From Anaerolineaceae bacterium 46_22 (GTDB lineage Bacteria; Chloroflexota; Anaerolineae; Anaerolineales; Anaerolineaceae), in assembly GCA_001508595.1 (NCBI GenBank), contig LGHA01000003.1:1-28019 (forward strand): DNA of 28,019 nt. The letters run 5' to 3'. Shown in pieces: positions 1 through 7,446 of the stretch (positions are counted from its first letter, which is position 1; every line of letters begins with the position of its first letter). The translations under genes were made by a program, and so were the position numbers. The notes beneath the pieces were generated by a model, which was given only the letters and a program-made list of their open reading frames with translations, searched no databases and was not told the origin of the DNA.

Positions 1-100
1 CAGGCCCTTTTTTCAGGGTGAAAAGATTCTACCTGTGGGGTATTAATCTGTCAAGATATGGGATTCGCAACGAAGGCTAGAAGTCTGGGTTAATTAAAAT

Positions 101-697
101 ATGGAAAACACATTTATTTTTATCATCATGGTTTTATTTGCGTATCTAATAGGATCCATTCCTTTTGGCTTTTTAGTTGCCAAAGCGCGCGGGGTGGACA
201 TCAAACAAGTAGGCAGCGGTAACATTGGTGCAACCAACGTCGCCCGTAATTTGGGGTGGAAAATCGGCGCATTCGTGGGTGTATTGGATTTTTTGAAGGG
301 TTATTTGCCGGTCCTATTAGCAAGAGAAATCTTCACCCAGAATTGGCAAATTCTTCTACTATCTCTGATTCCTGTGATTGGCCATATTTTTCCGGTTTGG
401 CTGCAATTTAAAGGGGGTAAAGCCGTGGCGACCATCTTTGGGATCCTGGCTGGGTTCTTTGGGATCACTTATTTCCTGATCTTTTTGCTGCTATGGATAT
501 TGGCAGTATGGCAGGTCAAACTTATGAGCCTGGTAAACCTGGTGGCAGCATTGTTAATTCCAATAGCATTTTGGCTAAAGTTTAATGATTTGATCTTTAT
601 TCTTTTTGGGTTGATTTTATGCGTCATCATCTGGTGGCGGCATAGTGAAAATATCAAGCGGTTACTGGCAGGAAAAGAAAACCCAATTAAATTGTAA
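101..697 (+). CDS. plsY: Glycerol-3-phosphate acyltransferase PlsY
   Basis: Integral membrane enzyme that transfers an acyl group from acyl-phosphate to glycerol-3-phosphate, the first acylation step of bacterial phospholipid synthesis. The 198-residue length is normal for the family. The three PlsY signatures are visible: GSGNIGATN near residues 38-46, GH(x)nFKGGKAVAT near 94-111, and WRHSENIKRLLAGKE near 179-193. Hydrophobic segments cover most of the rest, as expected for a multi-pass membrane protein. The ATG at 101 gives the family-typical N-terminus. No good Shine-Dalgarno sequence precedes it, and the upstream 100 bases hold no other recognisable gene. It is followed by about 200 bases before the next gene, so it is probably transcribed separately from that gene. 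The family assignment is very secure. Confidence 0.96.
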   Translation: MENTFIFIIMVLFAYLIGSIPFGFLVAKARGVDIKQVGSGNIGATNVARNLGWKIGAFVGVLDFLKGYLPVLLAREIFTQNWQILLLSLIPVIGHIFPVWLQFKGGKAVATIFGILAGFFGITYFLIFLLLWILAVWQVKLMSLVNLVAALLIPIAFWLKFNDLIFILFGLILCVIIWWRHSENIKRLLAGKENPIKL

Positions 698-748
698 AAT
701 TATTGCCAGGGTTCATTTGTAGTCTTTGAAAAATTCAACAAGCAATAA

Positions 749-761
749 AATGACAGTCATT
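749..761. promoter_or_regulatory. Short palindrome upstream of FMN reductase
   Basis: Perfect inverted repeat AATGAC-A-GTCATT, lying about 55 bases upstream of the proposed -35 box of the next gene. It could be an operator for a dimeric regulator, but no regulator can be assigned from sequence alone. Confidence 0.25.
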
Positions 762-817
762 GCTTCAGGTTACAAGATGATGATTGGTGCTTCATAATAT
801 TGTTAAGTTCGTTAAGC

Positions 818-846
818 TTGTATTGACTATCCGTTTATTATAAAAT
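818..846 (+). promoter_or_regulatory. Probable promoter of the FMN reductase gene
   Basis: TTGTAT (818-823), a 17-base spacer, then TAAAAT (841-846), in the AT-rich gap after plsY. It would give a leader of about 50 bases containing the GGAG ribosome-binding site at 893-896. Confidence 0.5.
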
Positions 847-902
847 TTAAACAGCAATTTTAGATTTCCCTTTACGTTAGAACGAAGTGATTGGAGCTTA
901 TT

Positions 903-1592
903 ATGGTAAGTGTTGTTGCGATAAATGCCAGTCCACGAAAGGACCAGGGACATACGGGGATGATTTTGTCACCATTTATAGCGGGGCTGGAAGAAAGGGG
1001 TGCAGAAGTAGATTTATTTTACGCCAGCGAATTAAAAGTTAAGCCTTGTTCATGCGGTCATTTGTATTGCTGGCATAAAACGCCTGGAGAATGCATCTAT
1101 CAGGATTCAATGACAAAATTATACAGCGCAGCAAAAAATGCTCAAATACTTGTAGTTGCTTCACCTGTGTACAGCCCAATACCTGGTGATTTGCAGAACA
1201 TTATCAATCGATTTGTGGCTTTATTAGATCCAGTCCTTGAATTTCGCAATGGACGCACCCGGGCAAGATTAAGGGCGAATGTTCAGCTTGAAAAAGTTGT
1301 GCTTGTGTCAGGAAGCGGGTGGTGGGAGAGGGAGAATGTAAATTTACTGGAGCATGTGATCAAAGAATTTGCAGAAAACGCCAGCATCACATATTCTGGC
1401 ACCATCGTCCGACCGCATATCTATGCCATGCGAACCAGTGAAGGAATAAGTCCTGAAGGCGAAAAGATTCTATTGGCAATTCGACAGGCAGCCGGTGAGT
1501 TGATGGATACTGGTGAATTTAGCCAGGAAATTCTGGATGCGATCAGCAGACCCTTATTTTCACGCGAGGTTTATGAGGAATATTTAGGATAA
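903..1592 (+). CDS. Flavodoxin-fold NAD(P)H-dependent FMN reductase-like protein
   Basis: Member of the NADPH-dependent FMN reductase / iron-sulfur flavoprotein superfamily, probably a cytosolic redox flavoprotein of unknown substrate. The N-terminus carries the FMN-phosphate loop, INASPRKDQGHTG. A cysteine cluster follows (C49, C51, C56, C64 from this start). In iron-sulfur flavoproteins this region binds a 4Fe-4S cluster, but here the spacing CxC(x4)C(x7)C differs from the compact motif, so cluster binding is uncertain. A second family motif, ASPVYSPIPGDLQNIINR, contacts flavin and dimer partner in relatives. I chose the ATG at 903 because GGAG sits 6 bases upstream. An in-frame TTG at 891 overlaps that ribosome-binding site and would add only four residues. 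The protein is 229 residues long. Confidence 0.85.
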   Translation: MVSVVAINASPRKDQGHTGMILSPFIAGLEERGAEVDLFYASELKVKPCSCGHLYCWHKTPGECIYQDSMTKLYSAAKNAQILVVASPVYSPIPGDLQNIINRFVALLDPVLEFRNGRTRARLRANVQLEKVVLVSGSGWWERENVNLLEHVIKEFAENASITYSGTIVRPHIYAMRTSEGISPEGEKILLAIRQAAGELMDTGEFSQEILDAISRPLFSREVYEEYLG

Positions 1593-1642
1593 GATCGAGC
1601 ACCGGAAAGATTTATAAGCATTAAGCAAATGCCATACAAAGA

Positions 1643-2377
1643 TTAATTCAATTTCCACAATCGCCCGCCGCCGCCTGCCAGGTAATTTTGCAGGGAAAGG
1701 CATGCTTCATCATCATCCCGCCAGAAAGCTGCCAATTGAGAACGGTAAGATAAAACCGCTTCCTGCCAGGCAGTTAATGCATCCGGGGAGAGGAAACGGG
1801 GGATTTTTTTGTATTTGTTTTCAGTTAATATTAACGACTCGAAACTTCTGAGGATGTAAGGATAATCCGCGTAATAAAAATTTTCCCGATCCAAACCCTC
1901 TCCAACTTTGACAAGGGTTCGATGGTCAATGTGTCCACCCAAGCCCATGGGCAGCACCACATTCGCATGAGAAGATAATTTTTCAGTCAAATTTTTGAGG
2001 ATTGAATTCACTAAAGTTTTTTCAGGTTCTTCATTGAATAATTCATGATTGTTGTTGACAACCGGCAATCCTGATTCCGGGTGCTTGCGATAGATCACAT
2101 CCGGCCAATCAAAATGAAACGGGATTGCCCCAAGGATGCTGCAAGCAGCCCTGTCTTCTTCCCGGCGCATTTGGATTGCTTCACGACCGGACTTCCCCCA
2201 ATCATTGTGGTTCTTCTGGGCAAAAGCAGAAAAATCTTCATCTGACGGGAAACCTGCCATGATCGTCCAAACATCAACCTGGTTCCCCTGATTCGTGAGC
2301 TCCCAGACCAAACCACCGCAGGACAGGGCGACATCATCAAAATGTGGCGAGAGAAAAACCCATTGTTCTCGACTCAT
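1643..2377 (-). CDS. PIG-L family deacetylase
   Basis: Zinc-dependent N-deacetylase of the PIG-L/LmbE family, which removes acetyl groups from N-acetylglucosaminyl substrates in pathways such as bacillithiol, mycothiol and glycolipid synthesis. The substrate here is unknown. Metal-site motifs are present: PHFDD at residues 11-15 and GGHIDH at 147-152, plus the conserved RREED at 71-75 after the first segment. The length, 244 residues, is normal. No signal peptide is seen, so it is probably cytosolic. It converges on the FMN reductase, with 50 bases between the stops. No partner glycosyltransferase lies next to it, so a bacillithiol-type role cannot be argued from context. Its start follows a -10 element by only six bases. 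Confidence 0.9.
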   Translation of the reverse strand: MSREQWVFLSPHFDDVALSCGGLVWELTNQGNQVDVWTIMAGFPSDEDFSAFAQKNHNDWGKSGREAIQMRREEDRAACSILGAIPFHFDWPDVIYRKHPESGLPVVNNNHELFNEEPEKTLVNSILKNLTEKLSSHANVVLPMGLGGHIDHRTLVKVGEGLDRENFYYADYPYILRSFESLILTENKYKKIPRFLSPDALTAWQEAVLSYRSQLAAFWRDDDEACLSLQNYLAGGGGRLWKLN

Positions 2378-2383
2378 AGTTTA

Positions 2384-2392
2384 ATTGTATCA
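2384..2392 (-). promoter_or_regulatory. Extended -10 promoter, likely leaderless start of the deacetylase
   Basis: On the minus strand TGA-TACAAT is followed by six bases and then the ATG at 2377. A transcript would begin at or next to the start codon. No -35 match and no ribosome-binding site are visible. Confidence 0.5.
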
Positions 2393-2530
2393 AATATTGA
2401 GCCGTGAAAAGCTGGCATCAATTGCCTTTTCAAGTCCGTTTCAATGAAAATATACAGCAAAAGTTTGAGTTAATGGCTTGATTGGTTGACAACCAGAAAC
2501 ATCAACAAAATCCGTTTGGATCCTAATTCC

Positions 2531-2581
2531 TGGTACCTGATACCTGATTACTTTTTTCAATTCACCATTCACTATTCACGA
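2531..2581. repeat. Two degenerate triple heptamer repeats
   Basis: TGGTACC/TGATACC/TGATTAC at 2531-2551 and TTCACCA/TTCACTA/TTCACGA at 2561-2581, nine bases apart in a 211-base intergenic gap. The second array shares CACCATTCACTA with a two-unit copy at 16254-16267 on the opposite strand. They resemble short tandem heptamer repeats known from other bacteria. The function is unknown. Confidence 0.6.
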
Positions 2582-2588
2582 TATTATA

Positions 2589-4592
2589 TTAAAAACTGCC
2601 CCAAAACTCCATGGTGAAGTAACCGCGGCCGCCGGTCATGGAGCGAAGGTTGGTGGTGTAGCGGAGCATTTCAGCCAGGGGCACGTTTGCCTTGACTATT
2701 GAGCGCCCTTTTTGGGTGTCCATGCCCTGTACACGCGCTCGGCGGGAATTCATATCCCCGAGGACGTCACCCATGTTGCTTTCAGGGACAATCACTTCAA
2801 CTTTCATGATGGGCTCGTATAAAACCGCGCCAGCACCTTTGAATGCCAGTTTGAAAGCTTCACGGCCGGCGATTTCGAAAGCAATGGGCTTGGAGTCCAC
2901 CGGGTGTTCTTTGCCGTCATAGACGGACACATGCACGTTATGTACGGGGTAGCCCGCAACGACGCCGTCTTTCATCACATTTCGGATACCTTTTTCGATG
3001 GATGCCATATAGTTGTTTGAAACAGAACCGCCGAAGACATCATTGGAAAATTCGAAGTCCTCCTCTTGCGTTGGGGAAACCCGCAGATGCACCTCGCCAA
3101 ATTGACCTGCACCGCCGGTCTGTTTCTTGTGACGGTACATGGCAGCATTCTCCCGGGTGATGCGTTCTTCGTAAGGAACCTTGGGCTCTTCTGTTTCCAG
3201 CCCGAGCTGGAATTTGCTCTCAGCACGGCGGATGGCGACGTCAATATGCTGGTCGCCCATACCTTGCAAAATGGTTTGCCTTGTTGCAGGCTCGTTGTAC
3301 CAGGAGAGGGTCATATCCTCTTCGCACAGGCGAGAAAGGGTGGTGCTCAGCTTGGCTGCATCGGATTGGGTCTTTGGGAAAACCGCAACGCGGTATAAAG
3401 CATTGGGATAAATTGCTCCGGGGAGTTTGAGGGGCGTATCTTTTCTACACAGCGTATCGCCGGTTGAGGTGACACTCAGTTTTGCTACCAGCCCAATATC
3501 GCCGCTGTGCAGCACACTGACTGCGATGCCTTCTTTACCATGGGGCACCTGCATGCCAGCCAAACGCTCTTCCTCTTCTTTATTGACGTTCCATACTCGG
3601 TCGTCCGCGATCATTTTTCCTGAATAAACCCTGAAGAAGGTCTGTTTACCTACAAAGGGATCGGCTGTTGTTTTCCAAACGTAAGCAGCCAGGGGACCGG
3701 AATCATCTGCTTTTAGTGTGATTTCCTCGCCTTTGTTATTGGTTGCCAGAGCAGGGGCAACATCGGCTGGAGAAGGCATTAATTCGCTGAGCACATCCAG
3801 CAGGGGCGCCAGGCCAACTTTGTGCGCACCGGCAGCCACCATGACTGGGATGAAGTTCCCTTCCCAGATTGTGCTGCGCAGGCCGCGCATGATTTCTTTG
3901 TCAGTCAAATCGCCATTTTCAAAATACTTTTCGAGGAGCTCATCTTCGCCTTCAGCGGCTGCTTCTACAAGGGCTAAGTGGCCTTCCTGGGCGGCATCCT
4001 GGTATTCTGCAGGGATTTCAACACCGGTTTTGCCTTCACCCTCATAGGCTTTCATTGTGAGAAGGTCGATCACGCCTTTGAATCCCGATTTTTCGCCCCA
4101 TGGAATTTGCAGGGGTAACAAGCGGGTTTCGAGGTGAGTTTGAACAGAATCGAGCGCCTTCTGGAAATTGGCATTCTCTCGTTCCATTTTATTAATCAGG
4201 AGCATTTTGGGTAATTTGAATTGCTCGCTGTACTGCAGCGCGAATTCTGTACCGACTTCCAACCCGGCGACGGAATCAATCAGGATCAAGACCCCATCTG
4301 CAACGCGCATGGCTGAAATAACCTCACCGATGAAATCGGTGTAACCGGGGGTGTCAAAAAAGTTGAGTTTTTTGTTCTTATACTCAATGGGGACGACGGA
4401 TGTCGATAGAGAAATCCCTCGTCTGACTTCTTCTTCCTCGTAGTCGGAAATGGTTGTACCATCTTCGACCTGGCCCATGCGTGTGGTTACACCAGTAAAG
4501 TTTGCAAATGCTTCCACGAGCATGGTTTTACCGGAGTTGCTGTGAGATGCCAGGACGATATTGCGAATTGATTCGGTTTTGTATTCTTTCAT
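2589..4592 (-). CDS. Elongation factor G-like translational GTPase (EF-G2/FusA2 type)
   Basis: A 667-residue EF-G-like protein with the full five-domain layout: a G domain over roughly 1-265, domain II, then domains III to V with the HPVDSKPIAFE block and a C-terminal VPESNMGDVLGDMNSR block. It is probably a paralogue and not the main EF-G. The P-loop reads SHSNSGKT (about 16-23). Switch I is RRGIS (57-61). Switch II is DTPGYTDF (80-87), with Tyr84 where canonical factors have the catalytic His. The guanine-specificity motif is NKME (134-137) and not NKxD. These differences, and the absence of rpsL/rpsG/tuf neighbours, fit the EF-G-like family of unknown role. Start ATG at 4592 has GGAAGG eight bases upstream and a good promoter. 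Confidence 0.92.
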   Translation of the reverse strand: MKEYKTESIRNIVLASHSNSGKTMLVEAFANFTGVTTRMGQVEDGTTISDYEEEEVRRGISLSTSVVPIEYKNKKLNFFDTPGYTDFIGEVISAMRVADGVLILIDSVAGLEVGTEFALQYSEQFKLPKMLLINKMERENANFQKALDSVQTHLETRLLPLQIPWGEKSGFKGVIDLLTMKAYEGEGKTGVEIPAEYQDAAQEGHLALVEAAAEGEDELLEKYFENGDLTDKEIMRGLRSTIWEGNFIPVMVAAGAHKVGLAPLLDVLSELMPSPADVAPALATNNKGEEITLKADDSGPLAAYVWKTTADPFVGKQTFFRVYSGKMIADDRVWNVNKEEEERLAGMQVPHGKEGIAVSVLHSGDIGLVAKLSVTSTGDTLCRKDTPLKLPGAIYPNALYRVAVFPKTQSDAAKLSTTLSRLCEEDMTLSWYNEPATRQTILQGMGDQHIDVAIRRAESKFQLGLETEEPKVPYEERITRENAAMYRHKKQTGGAGQFGEVHLRVSPTQEEDFEFSNDVFGGSVSNNYMASIEKGIRNVMKDGVVAGYPVHNVHVSVYDGKEHPVDSKPIAFEIAGREAFKLAFKGAGAVLYEPIMKVEVIVPESNMGDVLGDMNSRRARVQGMDTQKGRSIVKANVPLAEMLRYTTNLRSMTGGRGYFTMEFWGSF

Positions 4593-4614
4593 GAAAGAGA
4601 CCTTCCTTGCTCCT

Positions 4615-4643
4615 TATAAATTATTCTTGATGATAAAATGCAA
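4615..4643 (-). promoter_or_regulatory. Promoter of the EF-G-like gene
   Basis: Minus strand TTGCAT (4643-4638), a 17-base spacer, then TTTATA (4620-4615). The expected start of transcription is near 4608, giving a leader of about 15 bases containing the AAGGAAGG ribosome-binding site. Confidence 0.6.
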
Positions 4644-4900
4644 GCCCCAATTTTAAGACAATCGGGACTAAAAGTCAAAGCAGTGACACACTTGACTTCA
4701 TTATATCGGATAGTTTATCTTACTTCACCTTTAAATGAGAGCTGCGTTGAAAAAACCTTGATAAACCTGGCAAATTATCTGCAAAATCTGCCCATTACAA
4801 CAGAATTATTACTGGGTTGTGAACTTGCCAGGCAGCCGAAAATTACTCCCTTGTTTTTGAAATACTAGCGATTTATTTTCCCGGATTCGGATAAACCTGC
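4644..4900. other. Gap between radical SAM and EF-G-like genes; nothing recognised
   Basis: With the promoter segment this gap spans 308 bases. A 76-codon plus-strand reading frame (4638-4868) crosses it but has no ribosome-binding site, no recognisable motif, and begins inside the EF-G promoter, so I do not call it a gene. I see no strong terminator hairpin here. Confidence 0.4.
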
Positions 4901-6379
4901 TTATGAAACGTGCAGCTCGTTTACCTTACGAAAGTGATACCCGTAGATTGAAAAGGTGATTGCAAGTGGGAATTTTTTCGGATGCTTAAATAATGTCCAG
5001 AAAAACAACTTCCAGTAATCGCGACGCTCATCGCTTTTTATCCCGATTTCAACGATGGAGGATAATAAGGCAGCGATCTCTTGCCATTGAAGTGTGACAG
5101 CAGTGCGAGAAGGTGTGTAATTATTTAAGAAGGTGCGCACACGCTCGTAAAATCCCTTTGGGGAATAGATTGAATCGAGAATTTTCCGGTATCCTTGCTT
5201 CAAACTCTCCAGATCCATTTTTGGGATGATGTTTGTTTCGCCGTCCACATTGTCCCCTGAATAATGGTCGCTGATGCGTCCCTCTCGCAACATACGCTGG
5301 TAAAGCTGGGTGCCGACTGGCGCCTGGAGCAGCCCAACCATGGCTGTAACGATACCACTCTCCTGGATGAAGGCAATCATCCGATCGAAAATGCTTTCGT
5401 CGTCGCTGTCGAAGCCCACAATGAACCCGCCCATCACCTGCAATCCCATTTGCTGTAATTTTTTCACCGAGCTGACCATATCCCGATTTCGGTTTTGGCT
5501 TTTTGAGCATTCTTCCAATGCCAGGTCATCCGGGGTTTCGATGCCAACAAAGACCTGGGTGAAACCAGCTTTGACCATCATTTCAATGAGCTCATCATCA
5601 TCAGATAGGTTGACAGAAGCCTCTGTGACAAATCGGCAGCCCTTTTTCCCTTTACGCCATTCGATCATCGCAGGCAGCACCTCTTGTTTGAGTGCTCGTT
5701 TGTTGCCGATAAAATTATCATCCACAATGAAAATACCGCGGCGCCATCCCAGGCTGTAGATTTTATCCAATTCGGTAATCAGCTGCTGGGTGGTTTTTAG
5801 CCGCATGCGATGTCCCAATAGGGAGGTCACATTGCAGAAGTCGCAATTAAAAGGGCAGCCACGGGTGAACTGCAGGCTGAGGGAATCATATTTGTTGATG
5901 TCTGCCAGTTCCCAGAGTGGGACAGGCGTGGTGGTAATATCGGCAAATTCATCGGTATTGTATACCCGCTGAGGATCACCCCGTCCTAAGTCGGACAGGA
6001 ATTGCGGCAGGGTGATTTCTGCTTCGTTTAGGATAAGGTGGTCAACTTCAGGGAAGGCATCTGGTTCCATGGTGAACAGAGGACCGCCTGCCACAATGGT
6101 TTTTCCTAAAGCACGGGCACGAGAGATGAGGGTTAGGGTTGATTCTCGCTGCACCGTCATGGCACTGATCATCAGCATATCCGCCCAGGCAAGGTCTTTT
6201 TCTTGTAATTGGCTAACGTTCATATCGACTAGCCGCTTTTCCCAGGTGCTGGGCAGCATGGCGGCAACGGTCAGCAGTCCCAATGGCGGGGAAGAGGCTT
6301 TTTTATGGACGAATTTCAACGCGTGTTTGAAACTCCAAAAGGTGTCAGGAAATTGGGGGTATACAAGCAAAATATTCAT
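4901..6379 (-). CDS. B12-binding domain radical SAM protein with DUF4070-like C-terminus
   Basis: Probable cobalamin-dependent radical SAM enzyme of 492 residues. Residues about 1-130 form a Rossmann-like cobalamin-binding domain (start MNILLVYP, VAGGPLFTMEPDAF near 96-109). It lacks the base-off DxHxxG histidine motif, as is common among radical SAM members. The radical SAM core starts at FTRGCPFNCDFC, with cluster cysteines C175, C179 and C182. GFIVGFDSDDESIFDRM follows in the TIM barrel, and the last ~180 residues resemble the DUF4070 region. Characterised relatives of this layout methylate or couple unactivated carbons, for example hopanoid methylase HpnP. The substrate here cannot be told from sequence. 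Its ATG overlaps the TGA of the upstream TetR gene (ATGA), so it is translationally coupled and probably controlled by that regulator. Confidence 0.9.
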   Translation of the reverse strand: MNILLVYPQFPDTFWSFKHALKFVHKKASSPPLGLLTVAAMLPSTWEKRLVDMNVSQLQEKDLAWADMLMISAMTVQRESTLTLISRARALGKTIVAGGPLFTMEPDAFPEVDHLILNEAEITLPQFLSDLGRGDPQRVYNTDEFADITTTPVPLWELADINKYDSLSLQFTRGCPFNCDFCNVTSLLGHRMRLKTTQQLITELDKIYSLGWRRGIFIVDDNFIGNKRALKQEVLPAMIEWRKGKKGCRFVTEASVNLSDDDELIEMMVKAGFTQVFVGIETPDDLALEECSKSQNRNRDMVSSVKKLQQMGLQVMGGFIVGFDSDDESIFDRMIAFIQESGIVTAMVGLLQAPVGTQLYQRMLREGRISDHYSGDNVDGETNIIPKMDLESLKQGYRKILDSIYSPKGFYERVRTFLNNYTPSRTAVTLQWQEIAALLSSIVEIGIKSDERRDYWKLFFWTLFKHPKKFPLAITFSIYGYHFRKVNELHVS

Positions 6380-7131
6380 AATTGTTCCTTATCTTCTGCC
6401 AAATCTTCTGCTGCTGGCTGTTCATCTTGTTCTACAGCGATTTCAGCAGCTTCTATTTCTTGTTCTTTACCCCGTTTTTGTTTTGTCTTCTCCCGCCTTT
6501 TCTTTTTATTTTTCTCTTCTTCTGAAGTCTCTGCAGCATGGATTCCAGTGCCCATTAAAGTATTTCTATCCATGAGGCTGACCTTTTGAAACATGCTTGC
6601 CATTTGCTCAACATCGTAAGGGAGGTCATTATCGAGCCACCAATAAATGGTTGCCAAAAGAGAACCAGCAAAGTGGTTGGCGATGAATTTGGGCGGCACG
6701 AGGGGTTGTGAATTGTTTTCATCAATCTCGCGCTGGATGGCTCTTTCAATATTTTCGGCAATCCGCCGCTGAAGTTGGCGTGAGGCTGTGATTCCACCGC
6801 TGCCGATGATCAAAATCCGGTACAGGTCATAATGATCAGCCGCAAAATCAAAGAGTTTTTGAATGGCTTTGCTGTCTTCAAGTTCCCATTGTGCTTCCGA
6901 TAAGACCGGTACCTGGTCCATGAAATCACCGATCAATTCGTCCATCACATCCAAAAGCAGGTCGTCTTTATCCTTGAAGTGCAAATAAAAAGTTGCCCTT
7001 CCAAGGTTGGCTTTGTCAGTGATGTCCTGGATGGAGATGGCGTCATAGCCTTCTTCAAGGATGAGCGCCATCATTGATTCTCGTAATAGTTTCCGTGTAC
7101 GCTGAACCCGCCGATCTAATCGTCTTGCCAT
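6376..7131 (-). CDS. TetR-family transcriptional regulator with charged C-terminal tail
   Basis: DNA-binding repressor-type regulator. The N-terminal helix-turn-helix is clear: ISIQDITDKANLGRATFYLHF over residues 32-52, preceded by a basic start (ARRLDRRVQRTRKLL). The ligand domain runs to about residue 195. Residues about 201-251 form an unusual tail, first lysine/arginine-rich (KNKKKRREKTKQKRGK), then glutamate-rich, likely disordered or coiled. That makes the protein about 50 residues longer than most family members. The ATGA overlap with the radical SAM gene makes the two an operon, and TetR proteins usually repress their own operon. AAAGGA lies seven bases before the ATG. Possible operator repeats lie just upstream. 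The ligand is unknown. Confidence 0.92.
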   Translation of the reverse strand: MARRLDRRVQRTRKLLRESMMALILEEGYDAISIQDITDKANLGRATFYLHFKDKDDLLLDVMDELIGDFMDQVPVLSEAQWELEDSKAIQKLFDFAADHYDLYRILIIGSGGITASRQLQRRIAENIERAIQREIDENNSQPLVPPKFIANHFAGSLLATIYWWLDNDLPYDVEQMASMFQKVSLMDRNTLMGTGIHAAETSEEEKNKKKRREKTKQKRGKEQEIEAAEIAVEQDEQPAAEDLAEDKEQL

Positions 7132-7148
7132 GGTGAAATCCTTTTATA

Positions 7149-7192
7149 AATAATGGACAATGTTATAAATATATGTTTAATAATAGACATGT
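7149..7192. promoter_or_regulatory. Direct repeats upstream of TetR, possible operator
   Basis: AATAATGGACAATGT (7149-7163) and AATAATAGACATGT (7179-7192) are offset by 30 bases in a very AT-rich stretch 17-60 bases upstream of the TetR start. Each holds a small palindrome (ACAATGT or ACATGT). The position fits autoregulation. The rest of this 315-base gap (7193-7446) shows no gene. Confidence 0.4.
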
Positions 7193-7446
7193 GTATATAA
7201 TAGTGAATACAATTATAAGCGGATTCTGGCGCATGTCAATATAAAAAAGCTATGAATTCAACGGGAGTCTAAAAAGGAATAAATAATTTGAATGGCTTAA
7301 TTTTACCCGAAAAATGAGAACAGGAGTCAAAGGGATATTGACGTTATAATTGTTGTGGCATCTCTCTCCGGTATTAGGTTGAGGATTTGATAAAGAAAGA
7401 TAGATTGCGACATGGTTATTGATATAAAAGATAAGGCTCAAATGAG

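Noticed and set aside
2420..2440. CRISPR-like GTTTCAATGAAA segment
   Set aside because: A single occurrence with no repeat-spacer pattern.
3066..3398. Long plus-strand frames inside the EF-G-like gene
   Set aside because: Shadows of a clear minus-strand coding sequence with strong family motifs.
4638..4868. 76-codon plus-strand reading frame in the gap before the EF-G-like gene
   Set aside because: It starts inside the EF-G promoter, has no ribosome-binding site and shows no recognisable motif.
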